From: Anaerolineae bacterium
GTDB lineage: Bacteria > Chloroflexota > Anaerolineae > B4-G1 > DUEL01
Direction: 5' to 3'
DNA length: 5,339 bases
Assembly (NCBI GenBank): GCA_029932895.1
Contig: JAOZPF010000208.1
Span: forward strand, 1-5,339
Shown: one piece after another, positions 1 through 5,339 of the stretch
Numbering within the stretch: position 1 is the stretch's first letter
How the letters are laid out: every line of letters starts with the position of its first letter
Position numbers and translations under genes: made by a program
The notes under the pieces: model-generated
The model's database searches: none
The model's input: the letters and a program-made list of their open reading frames with translations, nothing else
Told to the model about the DNA's origin: nothing

Positions 1-1
1 C

Positions 2-646
2 GAGGTGGGGCACATGACCGAGAAAGTCGTCATCCCGCCGCCGGACGAGATCGAGATCGTGGAGCGGCGCAAGCCGACCGTGCCACCGGAGGAGTATCAG
101 CCCTACCGCGTCGCGCCCGGCGAGTGGGTGGCCCCGATGGCGGTGGCTGGCGACGGCTACCGTATCCACACCACGGGGCTGACCCATGACGAGCGGGGCT
201 ACCCCGCCACGGCCGACGACAGAGTTCAGTGGACGTTGTTGCAACGGCTCATCGACAAGATCGAAAAGAACAGGGACAAGATTGTCATTCTGGAAGAGGA
301 CGGCCTAGAGGATGCCGAGGTGGCGGTCGTCGCCTACGGTATCTCCGCCCGCACTGCGCTCTGGCCGATCGCGATGGCCCGCGAAGAGGGCATCCGCGTG
401 GGGTTGCTGCGGCTGGTGACGGTGTGGCCTTTTCCCGATGAGCAGGTGCGGGAGTTGGCTGGTCGGGTGAAAGGCATCGTTGTGCCCGAGATCAATATGG
501 GCCAGATCGTCCGTGAGGTGGAGCGCTGCGCGGCGGGCCAGACGGAGGTGATCTCGGTGCCGCACCCCGGCGGCGACATTCACGACCCGCAGAGGGTGCT
601 CGACGCGATCCGCAAGGCGGCCGGGCGCCAGGTGGAGGAGGGGTGA
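2..646 (+). CDS. korA: 2-oxoacid:ferredoxin oxidoreductase, alpha subunit (C-terminal part, cut by left edge)
   Basis: This is the C-terminal 214 residues of the alpha subunit of a CoA-dependent 2-oxoacid:ferredoxin oxidoreductase. The cytoplasmic enzyme decarboxylates a 2-oxo acid to acyl-CoA and reduces ferredoxin. The frame is open at base 2, and the first visible residues (EVGHMTEKVV) are an internal KorA motif, so the GTG at 5 is not the true start. Family members are usually about 350-390 residues, so roughly 40-45% is missing upstream. Visible landmarks (fragment numbering) are HTTGLTHDERGYP at 56-68, where the first domain gives way to the linker; the domain-II core around AYGISAR at 111-117; VWPFP at 141-145; and EINMGQI at 163-169. 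The stop TGA overlaps the korB ATG by one base, as expected for coupled subunits. The substrate (2-oxoglutarate, pyruvate or a branched-chain 2-oxo acid) is not decided by these motifs. The small ferredoxin subunit (korD) often found before korA would lie outside the window. Confidence 0.93.
   Translation, partial: EVGHMTEKVVIPPPDEIEIVERRKPTVPPEEYQPYRVAPGEWVAPMAVAGDGYRIHTTGLTHDERGYPATADDRVQWTLLQRLIDKIEKNRDKIVILEEDGLEDAEVAVVAYGISARTALWPIAMAREEGIRVGLLRLVTVWPFPDEQVRELAGRVKGIVVPEINMGQIVREVERCAAGQTEVISVPHPGGDIHDPQRVLDAIRKAAGRQVEEG
634..641 (+). promoter_or_regulatory. Ribosome binding site for korB, inside the korA end
   Basis: GGAGGAGG lies within the last codons of korA and ends 4 bases before ATG 646. 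The spacing suits ATG 646 better than GTG 643, so it decides the start. Because it lies inside korA, korB translation is probably coupled to korA. Confidence 0.75.
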
Positions 647-1548
647 TGGCACTTGAACTGAATGGCTACCAGGCGGGCGGGATGCTGGAGCTGCACGCGG
701 AGGCCGAAGGGCTGAAGGAGGAGATTCACGGCCGCCACCCTATGGACGACCTACTGCGCACCGAGCGCTTGCCGCATATCTGGTGTCCTGGCTGTGGGTT
801 AGGAACGGCGCTGACCTGTTTCATCAGCGCGCTGATTCGCTCTGGGCTGGACCAGGACAAGGTGGCGGTGGTTTCGGGCATCGGTTGTACGGGCCGGGTG
901 GCTGGTTACGTGCGGCTCGATTCCTTCCACACCACTCACGGACGAGCTATTCCCTTTGCCACTGGCCTCAAGCTGGGGAACCCGGAACTCAAGGTTGTGG
1001 TCTTTTCCGGCGATGGTGACCTGGTGACCATCGGCGGCAATCACTTTATCCACGCCGCCCGCCGCAATATGGATATGACCGTCATCTGCGTCAACAATTT
1101 TAACTATGGCATGACAGGTGGGCAGGTGGGGGCCACCACGCCGATCGGTGGGATCACTACCACGTCACCCTATGGTAACTATGAGTACCCCTTCAATGTC
1201 TCCGCGCTGGCTGCGGCCAGCGGCGCGGTCTATGTGGCTCGCTGGACCGTGCTCCATGCCCGGCGACTGGAGCGCTCTATAACGGAGGCGTTGCTCAAGC
1301 CGGGGTTTAGCCTGATCGAGGTGATCTCTCCCTGCCCCACCGGATTTGGCCGTCGGCACCGGCAGCGCCAGGGGTTGGATACGATGCGTTACTACCATGA
1401 ACACGGGGTCATCCGCCACGGCGCTGACCCTCGCGATGCGGACATTGGCCTGAATGGGGACATCATTGAGGGCAAGTTCGTGGACCTGGATAAGCCGACC
1501 TTTCTGGAGCGGCGCACCCAGCGGTTGGAGCAGGCGCTGGGGAGATAG
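646..1548 (+). CDS. korB: 2-oxoacid:ferredoxin oxidoreductase, beta subunit (TPP and 4Fe-4S binding)
   Basis: This 300-residue beta subunit carries thiamine diphosphate and the proximal [4Fe-4S] cluster of the oxidoreductase, a normal length for KorB. The TPP/Mg site is SGDGDL at 121-126 followed by N150, N151 and the NYGMTGGQ block at 153-160. Four candidate cluster ligands are present: C47 and C50 (in CPGCG), C81 (in GIGCTGR) and C230 (in SPCPTGFG). Their spacing closely matches the four ligands known in Sulfolobus-type enzymes. About 40 residues precede the CPGCG block. I chose ATG 646 because the purine-rich GGAGGAGG lies 4-7 bases before it; the GTG at 643 directly in front is an alternative adding one residue. 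The gene is wedged between korA (1-bp overlap) and korC (9-bp gap), so the three subunits should be made together. The fold and role are secure, but the 2-oxo acid used is unknown. Confidence 0.96.
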   Translation: MALELNGYQAGGMLELHAEAEGLKEEIHGRHPMDDLLRTERLPHIWCPGCGLGTALTCFISALIRSGLDQDKVAVVSGIGCTGRVAGYVRLDSFHTTHGRAIPFATGLKLGNPELKVVVFSGDGDLVTIGGNHFIHAARRNMDMTVICVNNFNYGMTGGQVGATTPIGGITTTSPYGNYEYPFNVSALAAASGAVYVARWTVLHARRLERSITEALLKPGFSLIEVISPCPTGFGRRHRQRQGLDTMRYYHEHGVIRHGADPRDADIGLNGDIIEGKFVDLDKPTFLERRTQRLEQALGR

Positions 1549-1552
1549 GAGG
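1547..1552 (+). promoter_or_regulatory. Ribosome binding site for korC, overlapping the korB stop codon
   Basis: AGGAGG begins in the second base of the korB TAG stop (1546-1548) and ends 5 bases before GTG 1558. It fixes the GTG as the korC start and lets terminating ribosomes re-initiate. Confidence 0.8.
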
Positions 1553-1557
1553 AGAAG

Positions 1558-2124
1558 GTGAACCGGTTGGAGATACGGCTTTCCGGCTTCGGTGGGCAGG
1601 GCATCATCCGCAGCGGGGAGATCATTGGCAAGGCAGCGGTTCTTTACGATGGCCACTATGCGACTTTTACCCAGAGCTATGGGCCGGAATCGCGCGGCGG
1701 CGCTTGTGCGGCCCAAGTGGCTATCGCCGACGACCCGGTGGAGCTGAGCTACCCCCACGTGATCGATCCCTCCGTGCTGGTCATCATGTCGCAGGGGGCC
1801 TACAACAAGTATGTGCCCGGTTTCCGCCGCGATGGTTTGCTGATCGTTGACGACAGCCTGGTGGAGCTGGACGAGGTGGCCGAGGGGCTGAGGGTGCTCG
1901 AGGTCCCCGCCACTCGTATGGCCGAGGAACTAGGCCGCCGCATCGTGGCTAACGTGGTCATGCTCGGCTTTGTGGCCGCCGTCACCGAGATCGCCTCACC
2001 GGAGGCGATCAAGCAGGCGGTGCTCGACTCGGTGCCCAAAGGGACGGAGGAGCTGAACGAGCGAGCGTTCGATGTCGGGTTCGAGTATGGGCGCAAGGAC
2101 GGAGGAGACGAGAAAGTAGCGTGA
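1558..2124 (+). CDS. korC: 2-oxoacid:ferredoxin oxidoreductase, gamma subunit
   Basis: This 188-residue protein is the gamma subunit (pyruvate/ketoisovalerate oxidoreductase catalytic domain family), the third structural subunit of the CoA-dependent oxidoreductase. Its length is typical. Family marks are the glycine-rich GFGGQG at 10-15, the QSYGPESRGGAC block at 39-50 and ANVVMLG at 131-137. The end is rich in charged residues (GRKDGGDEKVA). The start is GTG 1558, set by a strong ribosome binding site over the korB stop. Its TGA overlaps the GTG of the next gene by four bases (GTGA), which ties the oxidoreductase directly to the HdrA-like proteins. There are no cluster-binding cysteine motifs, as expected for this subunit. 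Together with korA and korB it forms a three-gene catalytic unit. Confidence 0.95.
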   Translation: MNRLEIRLSGFGGQGIIRSGEIIGKAAVLYDGHYATFTQSYGPESRGGACAAQVAIADDPVELSYPHVIDPSVLVIMSQGAYNKYVPGFRRDGLLIVDDSLVELDEVAEGLRVLEVPATRMAEELGRRIVANVVMLGFVAAVTEIASPEAIKQAVLDSVPKGTEELNERAFDVGFEYGRKDGGDEKVA

Positions 2125-3416
2125 AAAAAGAGGTCCTGGTCATCGGCGGCGGTATCGCCGGCATCCAGGCTTCGCTGGATCTGGCGGAGATGGGAGTGCG
2201 CGTCCACCTGGTGGAGAAGGCTCCCAGCATCGGCGGGCGCATGGCCCAGTTGGACAAGACCTTTCCCACCAACGATTGCTCCACCTGCATCCTCTCGCCC
2301 AAAATGGCGGATTGCGCCCGGCATCCCAACATCACCATCTACACACTCTCCGAAGTGCAGGCCGTGAGCGGCGAGGCGGGCGACTTTACGGTGCAGGTGC
2401 TCAAAAAGGCCCGTTACGTGGACGAGAACGAATGCACGGCCTGCGGGGATTGTGCCCGGGTCTGTCCTGTTATCAAGCGGGACGAATTTCAGATGGGGCT
2501 CTCTACCCGGCGGGCGATCTATATTCCCTTTGCCCAGGCTGTCCCTCAGGCCTACTTGCGTGACCGGGACGATTGCCTCGGCGGTGACCCCATCGCCTGC
2601 GGGCGCTGCATCGAGGCTTGTACCAAGCAGTGCATCGATTTCGATATGCAGGACGAGTTGATCGAGCTGTCGGTGGGGGCCATTGTCCTGGCTGTTGGGA
2701 TGGAGACGTTCGACCCGGTAGCGCTGACCGAGTATGGCTACACCCGCTACGAGAACGTCATCACCGGACTAGAGTTCGAGCGGCTGGTCTGTGCCAGCGG
2801 CCCTTCTGGCGGTCACCTCATCCGCCCCACCGACCGGAAGGAGCCGCATGTCATCGGCTTTATCCAGTGCGTTGGCTCGCGTAACTTGAAATACCAGCGG
2901 TTCTGTTCGGCGGTCTGTTGTATGCACGCCACCAAGGAGGCGATCCTGGCCCGCGAGCATATACCGGACGTCAAGTCCTATATCTTTTATACCGACCTGC
3001 GTGCCTCCGGCAAGGGGTTCCGCGAGTACATTGATCGCGCTCAGCGGGAGTACGGTGTGGAATACATTCGCAGCCGTGTGGCTCAGATCGAGGAGGATGG
3101 CGACGGGCGGTTGGTCTTTCACTACGAGGACACAGCGAGTTCCCGCCCGCGGCAGATGAAGGTGGACCTGGCGGTGCTGGCGACCAGCCTCATCCCTGGC
3201 CCTGGAGTAGCCGCGCTGTCCGAGATTCTCGACCTGGAGTTGGACGAATACGGCTTTTTCCGCACCAGCCCCTTCTCGCCGACCGACACGACGCGGGAGG
3301 GGGTGTTCGCCTGCGGTTGCTGTCGCGGCCCGGCCGACATTCCGCAATCGGTGGCCCAGGCCAGCGGCGCGGCGGCGCGGGCAGCGCAGTATGTGATAGA
3401 AGTGGGGAGTATGTAG
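2121..3416 (+). CDS. Compact HdrA-like FAD/iron-sulfur oxidoreductase, copy 1
   Basis: This 431-residue protein belongs to the HdrA family, the FAD and [4Fe-4S] electron hub of heterodisulfide reductase-type complexes. The Rossmann dinucleotide site VIGGGIAG is at 7-14. NDCSTC with C53, C56 and C65 follows, a conserved HdrA region. An inserted ferredoxin domain carries C105, C108, C111, C115 and a second set C152, C160, C163, C167. The HdrA-specific set is C250, C262, C266, C267 (QCVGSR then CSAVCCMH). The FAD-domain end is GCCRGPADIP at 399-408. Classical HdrA is longer: here the roughly 145-residue N-terminal cysteine domain and the C-terminal ferredoxin domain are both absent. The second ferredoxin motif is unusual, with Thr where Pro normally follows the last Cys, and an extra C171. 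The start is GTG 2121, overlapping korC by 4 bp, with only a weak GAGAAAG in front; coupling to korC is likely. QmoA is another short HdrA relative, but the inserted ferredoxin here points to HdrA proper. Confidence 0.9.
   Translation: MKKEVLVIGGGIAGIQASLDLAEMGVRVHLVEKAPSIGGRMAQLDKTFPTNDCSTCILSPKMADCARHPNITIYTLSEVQAVSGEAGDFTVQVLKKARYVDENECTACGDCARVCPVIKRDEFQMGLSTRRAIYIPFAQAVPQAYLRDRDDCLGGDPIACGRCIEACTKQCIDFDMQDELIELSVGAIVLAVGMETFDPVALTEYGYTRYENVITGLEFERLVCASGPSGGHLIRPTDRKEPHVIGFIQCVGSRNLKYQRFCSAVCCMHATKEAILAREHIPDVKSYIFYTDLRASGKGFREYIDRAQREYGVEYIRSRVAQIEEDGDGRLVFHYEDTASSRPRQMKVDLAVLATSLIPGPGVAALSEILDLELDEYGFFRTSPFSPTDTTREGVFACGCCRGPADIPQSVAQASGAAARAAQYVIEVGSM
2250..2296 (+). repeat. 47-bp exact repeat, copy in hdrA-like 1
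   Basis: This segment is identical base for base to 3653-3699 in the second compact hdrA gene. It encodes the LDKTFPTNDCSTCIL region (15 whole codons plus two bases), including two conserved cysteines. No silent difference occurs across it, unlike flanking regions where identical protein is encoded with changed third bases. It lies inside coding sequence and is not a mobile element. Confidence 0.9.
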
Positions 3417-3526
3417 CGCTCGCCTTGCATTGACGCGTAATACTCCACACCGCGCGGTTTCGAGAGGGGCGGCTACGGTGTGGGTCCGTGGGACTACGGG
3501 CCGAGGCCTCTAAATAGGGGAAAGTT
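3417..3526 (+). other. 110-bp gap between the two compact hdrA genes
   Basis: This is the only non-coding stretch over 30 bases in the window. It holds a perfect 10-bp palindrome (ACCGCGCGGT, 3449-3458), an 8-bp palindrome (GAGGCCTC, 3503-3510), and CTACGG twice, 21 bases apart (3473 and 3494). TTGACG at 3430 and TAATAC at 3438 resemble promoter elements, but they are not spaced to pair with each other or with any partner. No stem followed by a T-run is present, so there is no intrinsic terminator. It may hold a second promoter or operator, an RNA processing site, or simply be a remnant of the duplication. I cannot assign a function. Confidence 0.45.
3516..3520 (+). promoter_or_regulatory. 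Probable ribosome binding site for compact hdrA copy 2
   Basis: AGGGG, followed by AAAG, ends six bases before ATG 3527. It is a moderate rather than strong match, but the spacing is right. The ATG also aligns with the start of the paralogous upstream gene, just before the Rossmann motif. Confidence 0.55.
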
Positions 3527-4804
3527 ATGAAAGACGCTCTCGTCATCGGCGGCGGAATCGCTGGCATCCAGGCGTCGCTCGACCTGGCGGATATGGGCAT
3601 CCAGGTCCATCTGGTGGAGCGGTTGCCCACTATCGGCGGACGGATGGCCCAATTGGACAAGACCTTTCCCACCAACGATTGCTCCACCTGCATCCTCTCC
3701 CCCAAGATGAACGACTGCGCCCGTCACTCCAATATCACGCTGCATACCTATGCTGACGTCACCGCGCTGGAGGGGCTGGCAGGCGGCTTTAGGGCCGCGG
3801 TGCTCAAGCACCCTCGTTATGTGGACGAGAGCAGGTGCACCGGCTGCGGCGAATGTGTTTTGAAGTGTCCCACCCGAGTAGCGGATGATTTCAATATGGG
3901 GTTGCAAGAGCGCAAAGCCATCTACCTTTACTTCCCGCAGGCCATTCCCCAGGTGATGACGATCGACCCCGACCACTGTATCTACCTGCAACGGGGCAAG
4001 TGCAGGGTGTGTGTCAAGACATGTCAGGCGGAGGCGATCGACTTTGAACAGACGGAACAGCGGATAGAGCTCGACGTTGGCGCGGTCGTCGTCGCCACCG
4101 GCTATGACTTTTTCGACCCACGTGGGTTGACTCAATTCGGCTACGAGCAGTGCGCCAACGTCATCACCGCCCTGGAGTACGAGCGACTTCTCAGCGCCTC
4201 CGGCCCCACAGAGGGGAACCTGCTGCGCCCCTCCGACGGGCGACCAGCCAAGCGCATCGGTTTTATCCAGTGCGTCGGCTCGCGGGATGTGCGGCACCAA
4301 CTCTTTTGCTCGGCGGTCTGTTGCATGCATTCCAGCAAACAGGCGGTGCTGGCTGCTGAGCACGACCCCGAGGCCGAATCATATATCTTTTACACCGACT
4401 TTCGCGCCTCCGGCAAGGGGTTCCGCGAGTACGTGGCCCGCGCAGAGCGGGATTACTCTGTGCACTATGTCCGCAGCCGGGTGGCGCGCATCGCCCAGGG
4501 TGAGAATGACAACCCGATCATCCACTATGAGGACGTCGAGACTTCGCGCCCGGCGCGGATGACGGTGGACCTGGCGGTGCTGGCGACCAGCCTGATCCCC
4601 CGCCCCGAGACCGCCGAGTTGGCGCGGGTGCTGGGCATCGAGGTGGACTCTTATGGCTTTGTCAAGACCAACCCGCTTGCGCCGGTGGATACGACCCGTC
4701 CTGGCATCTTTGCCGCCGGCTGTTGCCGGGGGCCGTTCGACATCCCCGACTCGGTGGTGCAGGGCAGTGCGGCGGCAGCGCGGGCGGCCCGTTTTGTGGA
4801 GTGA
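3527..4804 (+). CDS. Compact HdrA-like FAD/iron-sulfur oxidoreductase, copy 2
   Basis: This 425-residue paralogue of the preceding gene has the same compact build: the FAD domain with an inserted two-cluster ferredoxin, and neither end domain of classical HdrA. The Rossmann site VIGGGIAG is at 6-13; C52, C55 and C64 lie in the NDCSTC region. Ferredoxin cluster one is C104, C107, C110, C114 and cluster two is C151, C159, C162, C166. The HdrA-type set is C249, C261, C265, C266, and AAGCCRGPFDIP lies near the end (396-407). Over its first 70 residues, 59 match copy 1 by direct count. Its second ferredoxin set follows the usual C-x7-C-x2-C-x3-C spacing without the extra Cys of copy 1, and it keeps the usual AGCC near the end where copy 1 has CGCC. 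It would move electrons between clusters and FAD in a larger cytoplasmic complex, perhaps as a heterodimer with copy 1 (inference). It ends in TGA, 27 bases before the next hdrA and in the same frame. Confidence 0.9.
   Translation: MKDALVIGGGIAGIQASLDLADMGIQVHLVERLPTIGGRMAQLDKTFPTNDCSTCILSPKMNDCARHSNITLHTYADVTALEGLAGGFRAAVLKHPRYVDESRCTGCGECVLKCPTRVADDFNMGLQERKAIYLYFPQAIPQVMTIDPDHCIYLQRGKCRVCVKTCQAEAIDFEQTEQRIELDVGAVVVATGYDFFDPRGLTQFGYEQCANVITALEYERLLSASGPTEGNLLRPSDGRPAKRIGFIQCVGSRDVRHQLFCSAVCCMHSSKQAVLAAEHDPEAESYIFYTDFRASGKGFREYVARAERDYSVHYVRSRVARIAQGENDNPIIHYEDVETSRPARMTVDLAVLATSLIPRPETAELARVLGIEVDSYGFVKTNPLAPVDTTRPGIFAAGCCRGPFDIPDSVVQGSAAAARAARFVE
3653..3699 (+). repeat. 47-bp exact repeat, copy in hdrA-like 2
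   Basis: This is the partner of 2250-2296, in direct orientation and about 1.4 kb apart, at the same place in the paralogous gene. Shorter exact matches between the two genes are 3003-3029 with 4406-4432 (27 bp) and 3161-3190 with 4564-4593 (30 bp). They are consistent with tandem duplication followed by conservation or gene conversion. Confidence 0.9.
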
Positions 4805-4822
4805 GGGCATATATTGGGGCGC

Positions 4823-4826
4823 GGAG
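4823..4826 (+). promoter_or_regulatory. Ribosome binding site for the long-form hdrA
   Basis: GGAG ends five bases before ATG 4832. This favours ATG 4832 over the only other in-frame candidate after the upstream stop, TTG 4814. Confidence 0.55.
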
Positions 4827-4831
4827 ACGAG

Positions 4832-5339
4832 ATGGGTGAGGAACTGAGGATCGGGGTCTTTGTCTGTCACTGTGGTAGTAACATCGCCGGGCATGTGGAC
4901 GTGGGGGCGGTGGCCGAGTACGCGCGGACGCTGCCGGATGTCACTTTTGTCCAGGAGAATATGTACACCTGCTCCGACGCCGGCCTCTCCGAGATCAAAC
5001 GGGCCATTACGGAGGAAGGGCTGGAGCGGGTAGTGGTCGCTGCCTGCACCCCCCGCACTCACGAGCCTCTGTTCCGCGCGACCTGCCGGGAGGCGGGGCT
5101 GAATCCCTACCTGTTCGAATTCGTCAACATCCGCGACCAGTGCTCCTGGGTCCATATGCGCGAACCAGCGGCTGCCACAGAAAAGGCCAAGGACCTGGTG
5201 CGGATGGGGGTCGCCAAGGCTCGCTTATTGGAGCCGCTGGAGGAACAGGAGGTGGAGGTCGAGCCAGCAGCGTTGGTCATCGGCGGGGGGATGATCGGCA
5301 TGACGGCGGCCCTCAACCTGGCGAATCGCGGCTTTGAGG
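4832..5339 (+). CDS. hdrA: HdrA, long form with N-terminal cysteine domain (N-terminal part, cut by right edge)
   Basis: The first 169 residues of a classical HdrA are visible; the reading frame is open at the right edge. HdrA is the FAD-bearing subunit of heterodisulfide reductase-type complexes, and in methanogens it is the site of flavin-based electron bifurcation. After MGEELR comes the diagnostic IGVFVCHCGSNIAG (7-20, with C12 and C14). ENMYTCSDAG follows at 42-51 (C47), then AACTPRTHEPLF at 70-81 (C72) and VNIRDQCSW at 98-106 (C104). These mark the N-terminal domain that the two upstream paralogues lack. The FAD Rossmann motif VIGGGMIGMTAALNLA then begins at 149, so the rest of the FAD domain and its ferredoxins should follow outside the window. 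ATG 4832 has GGAG in front, and TTG 4814 is a weaker alternative. The gap to the preceding gene is 27 bp, so it is probably on the same transcript. Whether hdrB, hdrC or mvhD follow cannot be seen. Confidence 0.93.
   Translation, partial: MGEELRIGVFVCHCGSNIAGHVDVGAVAEYARTLPDVTFVQENMYTCSDAGLSEIKRAITEEGLERVVVAACTPRTHEPLFRATCREAGLNPYLFEFVNIRDQCSWVHMREPAAATEKAKDLVRMGVAKARLLEPLEEQEVEVEPAALVIGGGMIGMTAALNLANRGFE

Noticed and set aside
5..13. GTG at 5 or ATG at 14 as the true start of the first gene
   Set aside because: The frame is open to the window edge and the first residues are an internal KorA motif; more than a third of the usual length is missing.
643..645. GTG 643 as the korB start
   Set aside because: It is possible, but the ribosome binding site is better spaced for ATG 646; the difference is one residue.
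3430..3443. TTGACG and TAATAC as a promoter for compact hdrA copy 2
   Set aside because: The two elements are only two bases apart, and neither has a partner at 16-18 bases.
3449..3458. Palindrome as a transcription terminator
   Set aside because: It has no loop and is followed by only three T residues, so it does not form an intrinsic terminator.
3494..4363. Long minus-strand reading frame (289 residues) opposite compact hdrA copy 2
   Set aside because: It is antisense to a well-supported HdrA gene, its residues match no family I recognise, and similar antisense frames occur opposite the paralogue and elsewhere. It is a by-product of GC-rich codon use.
4802..4804. TGA after compact hdrA copy 2 as a possible selenocysteine codon, since some HdrA proteins contain selenocysteine
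   Set aside because: The selenocysteine site known in HdrA lies within the FAD-domain cysteine region, not after the C-terminus, and a new gene with its own ribosome binding site starts 27 bases later.
4379..5155. Minus-strand reading frame of 258 residues
   Set aside because: It crosses the end of one HdrA gene and the start of another on the opposite strand, with no recognisable motif.

Overview
The window is GC-rich coding DNA read entirely on the + strand. It is a slice of one anaerobic energy-metabolism operon. It opens inside the alpha subunit gene of a 2-oxoacid:ferredoxin oxidoreductase (Kor/OFOR family). The beta and gamma subunit genes follow directly, and then three consecutive genes of the HdrA family (the flavin and iron-sulfur subunit of heterodisulfide reductase-type complexes). 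The last HdrA gene runs off the right edge. Six genes are visible: four complete, one cut at the left edge and one cut at the right edge.

Layout: korA C-terminal part (2-646); korB (646-1548, 1-bp overlap with korA); korC (1558-2124, its ribosome binding site overlaps the korB stop); hdrA-like 1 (2121-3416, 4-bp overlap with korC); a 110-bp gap (3417-3526), the only sizeable non-coding stretch; hdrA-like 2 (3527-4804); and a long-form hdrA (from 4832, open at the right edge). Overlaps and short gaps indicate one transcript at least through hdrA-like 1. The gap before hdrA-like 2 could hold a second control point, but I see no convincing promoter or terminator there.

How the genes may work together: KorABC would oxidatively decarboxylate a 2-oxo acid (2-oxoglutarate is the default guess; the substrate cannot be read from sequence) to an acyl-CoA and pass electrons to ferredoxin. 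HdrA-type flavoproteins are the FAD-bearing electron hubs of Hdr complexes and of related bacterial systems such as QmoA/B. Their position right behind korC suggests the low-potential electrons are passed into an Hdr-type electron-transfer or bifurcating complex. The partner subunits (hdrB/hdrC, mvhD, or a formate, NADH or hydrogenase module) would lie outside the window.

The most unusual feature is the stack of three HdrA paralogues. The first two are compact modules made only of the FAD domain with its inserted two-cluster ferredoxin. They lack the N-terminal cysteine domain that the third has, and lack the usual C-terminal ferredoxin domain. The two compact genes arose by tandem duplication and share a 47-bp stretch with no silent change, which suggests gene conversion.

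Organism: a strict anaerobe with high GC and strong Shine-Dalgarno sites, most likely bacterial. An anaerobic Chloroflexota or sulfate-reducer-like lineage is a low-confidence guess; an archaeon cannot be excluded. No RNA gene, mobile element or CRISPR array was seen.
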